DNA from: Chelonoidis abingdonii
Taxonomy: Eukaryota > Chordata > Testudines > Testudinidae
DNA: 64,000 nt
NCBI RefSeq assembly: GCF_003597395.2
Contig: NC_133782.1
Coordinates: forward strand, 6,397,367 to 6,461,366
Reading direction: 5' to 3'
Shown here: piece by piece, positions 14,429 through 26,200 of the stretch
How positions within the stretch are numbered: position 1 is the stretch's first letter
Layout: the number at the start of each line of letters is the position of its first letter
The notes under the pieces: generated by a model
Told to the model about the DNA's origin: nothing
The model's input: the letters and a program-made list of their open reading frames with translations, nothing else
Databases searched by the model: none
Translations under genes and position numbers: made by a program

Positions 14429-14776
14429 AACAGGAGTACTTGTGGTACCTTAGAGACTAACAAATTTATTTGAGCATAAGCTTTCGTAGGCTACAGCCCA
14501 CTTCATCGGATGCATGCAGTGGAAAATACAGTAGGAAGATATATATATCCACAGAGAATATGAAACAATGAGTGTTACCATACACACTCTAACAAGAGTG
14601 ATCAGTTAAGGTGAGCTATTACCAGCAGGAGAGAAAAAAACTTTTTGTAGTGGTAATCAAAATGGTCCATTTGCAGCAGTTTATTTCCCCCACACACACA
14701 TTCGTTAGTCTCTAAGATGCCACGAGTACTCCTGTTCTTTTTGTGGATACAGACTAACATGGCTGCTAGTCTGAAA
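14429..14776 (-). mobile_element. Penelope-like insertion with inverted arms and a 13-bp target duplication (copy 2)
   Basis: A perfect 13-bp direct repeat (CTTAAAAGAAAGG) at 14416-14428 and 14777-14789 brackets the element. The left end (AACAGGAGTACTTGTGG) and right end (GTACTCCTGTTCTTTTTG) are inverted copies of one another. A target duplication of this length suggests retrotransposition rather than a cut-and-paste transposon, and partial inverted arms fit Penelope-like elements. A hammerhead-like core lies at 14509-14472 on the minus strand, with one G-U pair in stem II. Confidence 0.65.
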
Positions 14777-14859
14777 CTTAAAAGAAAGGGTAACCATTGC
14801 TAATAGTATGATTGTGTCCCTTTCAATGGCTGGCACATGAACAGAAATTGACATACATT

Positions 14860-15019
14860 GCCAAGTGAAGTTGTGGAACCTCCATCATTGGAGATATTTA
14901 AGAGCAGGTTAGACAAACATCTGTCAGGAATGTTCTAGATAATACTTAGTCCTGCCATGAGTGCAGGGGACTAGGTGATCTCTCGAGGTCCCTTCCAGTC
15001 CTACGATTCTATGATTCCA
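14860..15019 (+). mobile_element. CR1 LINE 3'-end fragment
   Basis: Typical CR1 3' tail: a GGAGATATTTAAGAGCAGGTT-like segment (shortened here as GATATTTAAGAGCAGG), then GGTCCCTTCCAGTCCTA, ending in the 8-bp tail motif ATTCTATG repeated imperfectly. It is 5'-truncated with no coding capacity. Confidence 0.85.
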
Positions 15020-15298
15020 TGTTGTAACACAACCAGATCTGAAAAAGATAAGCCAACATGGCTTCCATGAAGGAGAAATTGTGCCACTCCAATTTTCTCT
15101 TTTCTGGTGCTGTGTGGCAGGCCAATACATACAGCTAAGAGTCTGAGTCAAACCCCACCAAAATAAAGAAGACTCCCATTGACTTCAAGAGACTCTGGAC
15201 CAGGCACCAACTAATTACACACCAAGTGGTTTCAAATGCCCGAAGCAAACTGAAATAGAGAAAACTGCACAGACAGGCCAGACAGGATCATTATTCGT

Positions 15299-15412
15299 GT
15301 TGCCAATTTTGGTTGGATGTATTCCTGGAGGTTTAATTACATGACATTATCTTTAATTAAAGATTAATCTTTAATTCCTGAAGATTCCAGGACAATCCTG
15401 GAGGGCTGGTAA
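15299..15412. mobile_element. Short palindromic repeat (MITE-like)
   Basis: About 114 bp with a central palindrome around TTTAATTAAAGATTAATC and outer arms GTATTCCTGGAGG and CCAGGACAATCCTGGAGG. The ends GTTGCCAA and CTGGTAAT are imperfect inverted repeats. It was probably mobilised in trans; the family was not identified from sequence alone. Confidence 0.55.
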
Positions 15413-15419
15413 TCCTAAT

Positions 15420-16339
15420 CCTTATGAACACCTAATCTGATCTCCTGCAATTATACTCTCTTAAATATACTTCAGTTCTAGTAATGTTCTGTAAAACATT
15501 CAGAGAAGTGTGATTTTTAAGTTGACAGTTCTGTTAGAACATCCATAGTGCTCTTCCTTCCTCTCCCTAAATACAAATCCAATCCCATATTGTTAACTGT
15601 ATCAGCCCTACTCCACATGAAGGCAAAATGCAAAATTAGAAGTTTTCCTATTGCAAAAATTTTCCACAGGAAAGAGGCCCATCAGGCCCCATGGAAACTC
15701 AGTCATGGAGAGAGACCATGATGTATGATGGGAGATGCAGTATGGAGAGCAAGGACCCTATGGTAGGATGGGGCATTGCTGCATCTCTGATGGATGTAGA
15801 GATTAACATCCAAATTGACATTTTCTGAAACTTCTCAGTCTGAAAAAAACCCTGCACATATTTGAGATGACATCCAAATTCAGGATGAAAACAAAATGTA
15901 GCAATATTAGAATTACCCATCAGATGGAAATTCCATTTTTCTATCAGTCCTAATGTGGAGTCTTCTTACGTATTGGGCTTAATAACTAAGTCAAGGTAAA
16001 AAAAAAAAAAATTAGTTAGACTCTACCCATCCACCATACTGCACCAATTTCCCTGTAAAACATGATTGCCAGAAGTAGGTTTAGATCTCTGCCTCTTATA
16101 GGATTTTAAGTCTCTGACACCTGTTGGAAAACAAGCCTGTGTCCAACAGGCACAACAGTTACAGACCAATATTTCTTTGGTTTATTTTTTTTAATTATTT
16201 GTATTACAAGTCTATAGAATATCAGTTTTATGAGACATTACACCATTAGAGGGAGGCGTGTTGTGCACTGAAGAAAGTTATGGAAGAGGAACTATCTAAT
16301 CAAATAAGAAAACACTGACAAATAAGCATCTAAACAGAT
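15420..16339. other. Intergenic DNA beyond the polyadenylation site
   Basis: A/T-rich, with a poly-A run near 15998-16010. No open frame with a recognisable domain and no other structure seen. Confidence 0.45.
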
Positions 16340-17132
16340 TTTATTTTAAAAAGACACTTTCAGCTACAGTAGTTTTAAAAATATAGTTTAAAAAGACAAT
16401 TTCAAAAAGTTAAATGTTGGAAACCTCTTAGATGCTTCAAAAATAAAAGTTATTTCCCGTGAGTATGTCAATTTCCATCTGGAAAAGGGGTCTCTTTCCT
16501 GTTTATAAGGAAACATAACTCACTGGGGCATTCTTTCCTTTATTTCTTGATGTGGTCACCAGCGCCATGTACTGCATCATCTGGAATGTGTACAGCTTTC
16601 AGATAAGGCGTTTTTAGCTGACTCTTCGTGCTGGGCAGTCTCCTGAGCTCAGATATTCTGCTCAGGGTCATCACACAGAATGGTAGGTTTTTTAAACCAA
16701 AACAACAAGCTTCTCATCACTTACCGGTTCCTGGAGATCAAACAATCTCAGTTAAATTCTTACTTAACTTGCAACTTGACCCCAGGTCCTTGTAGGTGAA
16801 AGGACCATGTGCGCTAAGGCCCCAATCCTGAATGTGGCCAAGCACCTCCATTGACTTTAAAAGGAGTTGTGGATGCTCATAATCTCTCAGGATTAGGCAC
16901 TGAGCCACAAATACCTCAGTCCTATCTGAGCCCAAGAGACCTGCCCCATCAGATTCCAATTACTTAAGACGAGTCAAAATGTCAGGCTACATTTCAGGCC
17001 TAGTATCTTAGAATGAGAGACCAGGTTTGGTCCGTCCCTGAATTTTAGCAGACTCATGTAACCGATCACTCCATCCTTTAGTAGCTGAAGCACCCCGCCT
17101 CTTGGAACAGTGATGAGAAGAGGATTCTTCAC
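16340..17132 (-). other. Probable 3' UTR with two candidate polyadenylation signals
   Basis: After the TAA at 17133, minus-strand AATAAA hexamers occur at 16539-16544 and 16340-16345, the second followed by a T/G-rich stretch. Use of these would give a 3' UTR of roughly 0.6-0.8 kb. A small inverted-repeat fragment (about 16820-16905, arms around CCAATCCTGA and TCAGGATTAGG) lies inside it. Transcript evidence would be needed to choose between the signals. Confidence 0.45.
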
Positions 17133-17258
17133 TTATTCAATGGCTTCCATGACCTCCAGAACAAGCGTTCGTGGTCCCGTCATGATAAGGCTGCTGATGG
17201 TCGGATAGTTCAAATGCAGAACATACATTCCGTTCACAGAGAAAACAAACTGACACAC
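17133..17258 (-). CDS. Exon 9 of the DEPTOR-like gene (PDZ domain end and stop)
   Basis: Encodes residues 358-398 and TAA. It starts after a CTCCACTGCAG acceptor and reads VCQFVFSVNGMYVLHLNY, then PTISSLIMTGPRTLVLEVME and AIE. Human DEPTOR ends EELEC; the terminal Cys is absent here. The exon was recognised by homology and by exact phase with exon 8. Confidence 0.94.
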   Translation of the reverse strand: MCQFVFSVNGMYVLHLNYPTISSLIMTGPRTLVLEVMEAIE

Positions 17259-20200
17259 CTGCAGTGGAGAGAGAGGAATGTTTTACAGTGATGTGACTGC
17301 ACTGGCTGCACCTGCTCAGAAGAGTGAGACTTTGTGATGATGGTATCACTTACCAAATCCTAAAATCAGAAAGCATTTTATACACTTTATAAATTGCACT
17401 AATAGTCACTGGATTCTTAATGGTAACCCAAGGGATTTATATTGGGAGCAAAAGGTGAATGCAAAGCCCACTTTATGAGCAGGTGACGTACATGTAAAAA
17501 GCTGACAGTGAGACTTAATATTAATATTTGCTATTTTTTTTAAATAATGAGAATAGAGGAAAGGATCAGATGAAATGAGCTCTTGAGCAAATGCAACAAA
17601 TTCACCTGCACCTGTTCCCTTTCAATCCTGCCTGAAGCATATGAGCAAGTCTAACTGTTTCTGTCTCTGAAGAATCTTATTACCTCAAATATCCCAGCAA
17701 GTGTCTTGAAGGATAAACAAGACCTGTACAAAAATTGCTCCTCGACTTCTGGGGGATTTATGAATTTCCACTTTCCTTTACTCTTAGAAATTGATCTTCA
17801 ACCAGAGCACAAAGCCCATTTATTCTTGGTTTGCTGGTCTACAATGGTTTTCAGAAGCTCAGCTCTTTGCATACGAGCTGGAATCAGCAGAGCGATTACA
17901 AGATGAATGAAGGCAAACTCTCCTCCCTGTTCCCAAAATGAATGCTTTATCACTGCAGAGTCATTCTGCAGCTTTCACATGCAAAGAAAAAGAATTCCAC
18001 ATACAACCTTCTTTTTAGTAAGACAGAACACACTTATTACCCCAGGAGCTTTAACACTGGGTGTTTCAAAGCAGTGTGCTGCTCTTTCCCTGCATTAAAT
18101 AATTTATATGCAGTATATTAACAATTAGAGCTGATTGGGAATTTTCCACTGAAAAGTTTTTTTGGATATTTGTTTTTTGTTTTGTTTTATTGACAGAAAA
18201 TGTCTCCACAAAATCAAAGTCCCACAGGAAAAAGTTGAATATTTTTTGACAAAATTGAAAATTTTTCATCAAGAAAACTGAAACAGTTTCCAGGTTGACC
18301 CAAATCTAAACATTCTGATTTCTTGACCTGAATCAAAATGTTTTGGTTTGGGTCAATTCAACATCAGCTCGTGTCTGTCTGAGTTGCTGCAATGCCTCAT
18401 GGGAGTTTTAGTTCAGGCATCTCATGCGCTCATCCTTGTCTGAGGGCTGGGTTCTAGATTGGACTAAATCCTCCATGATGTACCATAATTCCCCCCTCCC
18501 CATTTGAATGATCACAATGCACCATGGGAGTTGTAGTCCATCTGGGGAGTCTGGCCCATAGCAGAGAACGCGGGCATGAGGCATCTGAACGACAAATCTC
18601 ATGAAGCTCAGGTGGGTGCAGTTCTGTGTAAAACCAAGCCATAACAACAAAAACATTTCCAAATAGAAGTTTTTCTGAACTTCCCATCCCATGGATGGTG
18701 TCAATATTTTGACTTTTCTTCCTGACTGAGGACAAAGATAAATGTTGAAATCCCAGTTACAGAAGGGAAAGAATAGGTAGTTTTCTAGTGACTACCTAAC
18801 ACGCTGGCAGTGTGTGTGTGTCACATCTCTGTCAGCAGCTGGTGTGCTAGAGGATAACAGCCTATTAATGCTACCAGCTAATGAGTTACTCCTTTAGTTG
18901 AAGTAGTAGAGGTCTGTGCTGCAGTGCGGAAGGTCCTGGGTTTGAGCCCTGTTGTCAAGCCACATATGGGGAGAATCATTACAAATAGGATGCTGATGAA
19001 ACTGAAGATGACAACATTGACTAGAGGCAGATCCAGCCAAGGGCAGGCCCTGTGCAAACCTCCCTCACATGGCAGTGGCAAAGCACAATTGTGTCTTGCA
19101 GCATCTCTGCTGTGTTGTTCTAGGTCTCTCCTGAACAGAGAACAATAGCCATAGCATTCAAAATTCTTCCCCGAAATAAACTCATCAGGCGACCTGCAAG
19201 CCCAGAGTCAGTGTCAAGCTTCCACAGCATATTATGTGACACAGGTATTTGACGACACCGGTCTGTAGAGGTAATGCAATGTAATGGGCCATGCAATGTT
19301 TCCCTCTACACTGCCCCCCCCCCCCCACTCTGAGGTTTAGATCAGAGCAGCAACAGCCACAGCTGGGTCTTCATAAGCCCTTGAAAAAAGCCAGGCCCCA
19401 GCCACCTTAACACACAGAAGTCCCATTGCTGGCAAGGAGGCACATGCTTTGCAATCTTCACTCCAAGTGTTGCAGGGACTCCTACAGCTTTGAAACCTAG
19501 TAATGAGTGATGACTGAATTCACCCCCCCCCCCGCCCCGTAGTGAGTGGATTAATGCCGGGGATGAATTTGACCCAACAGGTTTGATCAGCATACAAGTG
19601 ATATCACATGCTACACCAGGAAGATCCAGATTATACAGTACCTTCATGCCTGCTGCTGCAGCGGGTCCTCCAGGGTCCACAGCCTGGATATGGCAGGGTC
19701 TCCCTCCACGGACCACAAACCCCCAGCCCACAGCATCTCCCACAATCTACAAGCAGAACAGAGGGACTGTAAGGGCCTCACAAAGGCTTTCTTGCCTACA
19801 TGTAGATGACCATGCAAAGGAGTTCTGCTGAATTGAAGTGGTCAGCATTTAGCTTTGCCCCGTTATCACTGCCACTAGTGAATGCCCCGCCGTCATAAAC
19901 AAATAGTTAAGGGTTAATGTCTCTTTTACCTGTAAAGGGTTAACAAGCTCAGTGAACCTGGCTGACACCTGACCAAAGGACCAATCGGGAGACAAGATAA
20001 TTACAAATCTTGGTGGAGGGAAGTCTTTGTTTGAGCTTTTGGGGTTGTTCTTTGTTCTCTCTTGGAGTTAAGAGGGGCCAGACATGCAACCAGGTTTCTC
20101 CAATCTTTCTGAAACAGTCTCTCAGGTTCAAAATCGTAAGTACTAGCTAGAAGGCGGATTAGACTTTTGTTTGTTTTCTTTATTTGCAAATGTGTATTTT

Positions 20201-23200
20201 GCTGGAAGGATATTTTTTCCTCTGTTTGCTGTACTTTTATCTTAGGCTAGGGGGGAGGGAATCCCTCTAGTCTATATAAGCTGAAGACCCTGTAAACATT
20301 TTCCATCTTGGTTTTACAGAGATAGCTTTTAATTAAAGAAAGAAAAAGTAAAAAACTTTCTTTTTTAAGAACCTGATTGATTTTTTCCTTGTGTAAAACT
20401 CAAGGGGATTGGGTCTGAACTCACCAGGGAGTGGTGGGGGGAGAGAAAACGGGGGGGAAGGTTAATTCCTCTCTGTTTTAGGATCCAAGGAGTTTGGATC
20501 AGGGTATCTCTCAGGCAAAGTCTGGGAGGGGGAAAGGAGGGGGAATGGTTTATTTCTCTCTGTTTTAAGACCCAAGGGATTTGGGTCTTGGGTTCCCCAG
20601 GGAAGGTTTTTGGGGGACAGAAAGCATACCAAAACACTATATTTTTGGCTGGTGGCAGCATTATCAGATTTAAGCTAGGAATTGAGCTGAGAGGGGTACA
20701 TGCAGGTCCCCACTTTCTGGACGCTAAAGTTCAAAGTGGGAATAATACCTTGACTCCCGCATACTCTACAGTGAGATAAACTCTAGAGTGGGCCAGCCAG
20801 CTTCAGAAAACATGTGCACATGTCTCTGCTTAGAGCACTTGACTGGGATGTAGAAGACCCAGGTGTGAATCTGCATTCTGCAGCAGATCTTGAACTCAGT
20901 ATTCTCCCTCCCAAGCGAGCATCCTAACCATGAGGCCATAGGTTATTCTGTGGTGGGTTGCTCCAGTCTCTCCTCTTGAAGCTGTTCCACTGAGTATAAA
21001 TACTAAAATATTCATTGAACCAAAGAGAAAGAATAACTCTTGAACCTGGTGATGAAGGCTCTCATTGGTAGGTAGGAGAGGACTTAAATCTTCTCTCTGC
21101 CTGATTCAGAGTAGGGATTTAAACCCACATCTGCTACCTCCCAGGTGAGTGCCTGAATTGCCAGGCTAGAGTCATTCTCCCTGAAAGAGTTCTCCTCTTG
21201 TATTTAATGTGTGACATGCTAGAAAGTGCTCTACGTTCTAAAACTCCTCTGGCTCTTCATTAGGAGGACTATTTACAGGGATGCTGCAGCTAGCATTCCA
21301 ACCATGTGCACAAAGACTGGCTTCCTCGTGCCTCCTCCAGACTCTTCCCTCATGCAACCTGTGTTCCTCCCTACAAGTTCCATGCAGCTTACTATAGCCT
21401 GCATGCCATTTGTGACCACTTCTGTTCAAGGACAAGTGTATATAGTGTAAATAAAACAAGTTACAGTAAGACTATATCCAGGATCTGTGTTGCTGATTCC
21501 CTCTCTAACAGGAAACCAACCTGCTAGGACCCCTGACATCTTCTGTTACTCATCAGAGGAGCAACAATATATTTCTGTGCCATACACCAAATGAGACTCA
21601 AAACCACAAGATTTAACTGAGATTGTCTCCAAAGTTACTTTCTAACTAGTATTCCTATGCTGTTGAGTACAAGGATCACGCATAGACAATGCAAGATTTT
21701 TAAGCAAGTCACATGCAAAGAACATACCAAGAGACACTGCTGCACCATGCACGATGCTTGCACTTTTGCTGGCAAGGGAAGTCACACGCTGAACAAAAAC
21801 ATCCTCTTTCCCCACTTTCGCCCCCACAATCCCAGCTTGTCTGAGAAGCATGCTGTAATGGTCAACACATACAAAGGAACCCTCAAAGGGCATCACGTGT
21901 TACAAAACAGCAACAGCAACAGCACAGCTAAGCAGTGGAAGTGAGCCGTGCAAAAGCAGCTGAAAGGCCCAGCTTGATAGAGTTGAAAGTCAGAGCAAGG
22001 CTGGTATTGAGAATGGATGGCATCTCCTTAAACACAGCACTCAGAAAGAGGCCAAACAGGAAGTCCTTTTTTTTTTTTGCACTCACTTTAGGCCAGATTC
22101 ACTGCTCTCCTACAGCCTCCATTCTGGTGGGGCAAGTGGGCCATAAAACATTTTTAACTGGCTACTTGGAGATTCCCCCGGTATAGAGTGAATCTCTCAG
22201 TGTCCAGTGGAGCTGGACTGAAGGATCTGGCTCATGGATTGGAGATGCATTCTATTCAATTCCTGTGCAAGGGAGCGAAGGAGGAAGAGTGGGAGATATA
22301 TACAAATCATCATTTAGAGGGGGAAAAGGATAGATAGATCTTCAGGGCAGGGACTGTCTCTCACTATGTGCACATACAGTGCCTTGCACAATGGGGCCTT
22401 GATCTGTTGAAGCCACTAGATTCCAAAGTAATACAAAAAATAATAAAAACCCCCAACAACTATGGTTTCCTAAGTCGCATAACCAGGAGCTCGACACCTG
22501 AACATTCCTAGAGTTCAGAATGATTTCCTATTCCCTTTTGAACCCACAGAGTATCCTAATAAACTTAGAGATGCCTTCAGCTATCTGTAAGTAGATCACA
22601 GGAACCAGGTGCACACAGAGTGGCACGGAAAGGCAACCAACCTGTGACAGGAAAGGGAAATGAATGTCCAAGTGCCTTTGACAAGCAAGGCTGCCGTTGT
22701 ATAAGCTTAGATGGAATGCAATGGAGGTTCCTCCTTAAAAGGACTTTTCTCCTTTCTCCACCCTGACACATATACAAAACATCACCAAGCAGCAGCAACC
22801 CGGAGACAGTCACTGCCCGTTCAAAACACAAGAATATCCCAAGGCACCAGCTCATAAATCTCATGCGAGTCGGGCAACAAAAAAAGGTCCTGATGACGTG
22901 GGATTCAGTCATGGTTGAAACACACAAGAGTGAAAAAGGACAACACCTAGAAAGCTAACAAAGGAGCCAGGGAGGGTTCAGCGTTACTGCGAATGTTACA
23001 GCGTTCTGACTGGTCACTTACGGTTAGTGTTTTCTTGATGTATGGAGCCCCAGGGGACAGGAGCTCCTCACTGGTGACAGGCCTCTTTAGCACTAGAGCC
23101 AAAGGTGACAGATGCAATTATAATCACGTGTGCAAAGGTTAAATATAATATAATGCATAACAAGGAAGACTGGAAGTACCAGCCTAGAGAATGGATGCAC

Positions 23201-26200
23201 AAACCATCGAAAGCTTTTCTGTGCCAAAAAGCATTCTACAAGAACAGAGCAGGTCTGAGACAAATTCAAAGACATCTTCCTTATCTGTATCACTTCTATA
23301 CAAGTATTAGAACTGGCAGGAAAAGTTTCCACTGAAACGTCCCTCTACTTCCCACAACAAAAAAGTGGGGGAGGACAGTTTAAAACAAGAAAAAAAAAGT
23401 TTAAAGTTTTTGAAAATGGAAATTAAGATTCTGTTTTCCAAGGAGAACCTGAAATATTTTGATCAACACAAAACAATTTGTTTTCTTCAAAAAAAAAAAA
23501 GTGTGTAGAAATTAAACATGTTGCAATGTGCTCTAATACACACACATATTTACAGAGCCCAGCATTAAAGGGCCCTTCTCCTTAGAAAAGCCAAAACAGC
23601 ACCAGAAAGCTGCAGCTTCTAAGCATGCTGTTTTGGTGATGTAACGAACCCCTTCGAAAAGACGGCCCGCCTCAGAAAACTTTTCTCCAAAGTGGTGTAC
23701 AAGTAAACATGGTCAAGGGACCATAACTTTAAAACCTTTCTGGTATAATCGTGTTTGGTTTTGAACAGAAAAGGTCTGCCCTCAGAAGAGAGGAGGCATA
23801 CAACATTGCCAGAAAAAAATGGTTTCATTGCAATGAGAAGTGGTGTATAAAAATGTGGCTTATGGCAAGAAGTCAGCTTCAACCTTAATTATGGAATGGC
23901 AAAGCTAAGGCCTTTCTGGTGCCAATCCCTTTGCCAAGCCAAGATCACACTGCCATCTGCCCCCTGCACTAGAACTGGAATTGAGCTACTGCATGCAAGA
24001 GGAACTTCCCTAGCGTTGTTCATGCAATTCTTCCCTTTCCTTTTAGACCTGTTGAAATTAGCCTTCTTATTACTAGTCTAAAGTCTAATGTCATCTCTTC
24101 AGCCCTTCTGACCTTTAGGTAAATGACACAAATGTGAGACCTCACCTGATTTGGGGTTGCATTCAGCTGCTGGCAGGAATCCCAGGCTGGGTGTAGGAGC
24201 GAAATAGGGGTTGGAACTTCCAGCAAGAGAGGTGACGCTGCTCCTCCGAACTGCTGACACTATTTTGATCTCCTTGTTGGGCTGGACTGAAAGACACAGA
24301 TAAAACTCCTCCCAGATCTTGGCTAGGGACGAGTAGACGGGTTTGGCTAGAGTTTGGCCTGCTTTTTCAGCCCAAGTTTGACAGTCAGAGAAGTGGTTCT
24401 CCTCCCCCTCAATGCACACACGTCCACCTGCCGTCAGCCAAGGAATTCAGTCCTTACAAAATACCCAGCCCACTTTTGCAGACTCAGGAGGTCTGAATGA
24501 TTTAGGAAACTGTAAACCATCAGAGGATCTCCCTTCACTAGTCTTTACCTAGCAAGGCCTGTGGATGTGAGGGCCCATAGATTCCAAGGCCAAAAGGGAC
24601 CACTGTGATCATCCACACTGGCCTCCTGGATAACACAGGCCAGAGAACTGCCCCACAATAATCCCTTGTACACATATTTCAGAAAACCATCCAATCTTCA
24701 TTTAAAAATTGTCAGTGTTGGAGAATCCACCACAACCCTTGGTCATTTATTCCAGTGGTTAATTACTCCCACCATTAAGTCTTATTTCCGGTCTGAATTT
24801 GTCTACAAGCAACTTCCAGCCATTGGGATCATGTTATATCTTTCTCTGCTAGATTGGAGAGCCCATTATTAAATATTTGTTCCCCACGTTGACACTTACG
24901 GACTGTGATCGTCACCCCTTAACCTTCTCTTTAAGCTAAATAGATTGAGCTCCTTGAGTCTGTCACTACAAGCATGTTTTCTAATCCTTTACTCATTCTT
25001 GTGGCTCTTTTCAGAACAACGTATCAAAATCCTTCTTGAGTTGAGGGCATCAGAATTGGACACAATATTCCAGCAGTGGTCGCACCAATGCCAGATACAG
25101 GGGTACAGAGTAAGAGTATCTCTGCTTTTGCTTGAGATTCCCCTCTATAGACATCCCAGGATTGCATTAGCTGTTTTGGCCATAGTGTCACTCTGGGAGC
25201 TCGTGTTCAGCTGGTTGTCCACTACCATAAACCCCAAAACTTTTTCAGAGTCACTGCTTCCCAGGATACAGTCCCCCATCCTGTAAGTATAGCCAACATT
25301 TTTTGGTCATAGATATGTACATTTAGCCATATTAAAGTGCATATTGTTTGCTTGGACCCAGTTTTCCAAGCAATCCAGATCTCTCTGAATCCGTCACTGG
25401 TCCTCCTCATAATTTAGAAGTCCCTCACTTCATGTGTCATCTGCAAACTTCATCAGCAATGATTTTCTGTGTCCTTTCAGATGACTTGTAAAAATGTTAA
25501 ATAGCATGGGGCCAAGAACCAATCCCTGCAGGATGCTGGCAGAGGTGACAGCAGAGCTTGGATACCAGCCAAGTGTCATCCCCTGGATTTAGATCCATTT
25601 TCCTGCTTCTCATGTTGCTCTCTTTGTTTCCTCACTTGACTGCTGCAACTCAGCATAGCTGACATCAACCCCAAGCCATAGGAGCCTAGACTGATTTTTT
25701 TTTTTTTTAATTTAAAAGTTGAACTGGAAGCAGTGCAAGATTCTCTTCTGCTATGGGTAGGAGGCCTGTCAGGTCCTTTAAATCAAAAGGATGCGCACAA
25801 GAGATTGCTGGATCAGAGGTGCTTTAACAGCAGCCCCCCTCAGGTGGCGTTCGGGGCCTGCACTACTCTGGAGGGTGCACTAATGATCTGGGAAACAAGT
25901 GGTCACTCACAGAGGAGCCTTTAGCTGTTCTATTGGGAAGGGGAAAACCAAGGAGCAGAGAGGCTTGAGTTGTTTTCCTGGGGGTGTGAGGGGAGAACAT
26001 GGGGAACAGAGCAAGGAGCTGCCAGCTGCCAGTCCCAGGATATTGCCCAACACCAGTTCCTTAGGAGGGGCATTCAAAACCAGCAGCAATGCTACCTGCC
26101 CCTTACACAATCTCAGTATAAGCGGCACCCCCTCCAATCCCACCCCTGCCCCAGCATCCCTGATTACCCGAGAGGAAGCTGGAGTTGCCTTGCTCCGGGT

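Larger units (their letters stand above)
17259..19641 (-). other. Intron 8
   Basis: Holds an A/T-rich repeat with ACTACAAC-type motifs (18128-18610), a poly-C run (about 19312-19327) and a second C-rich run near 19523-19535. Otherwise unremarkable. Confidence 0.7.
19747..23021 (-). other. Intron 7
   Basis: Contains a solo LTR (19891-20755) and a short-repeat 3' tail (22325-22445). The remainder shows no gene or clear structure. Confidence 0.7.

Noticed and set aside
18907..18965. A tRNA-like stretch (GTTTGAGCCCTG near a B-box pattern)
   Set aside because: No matching A box or cloverleaf could be drawn; probably a decayed SINE piece.
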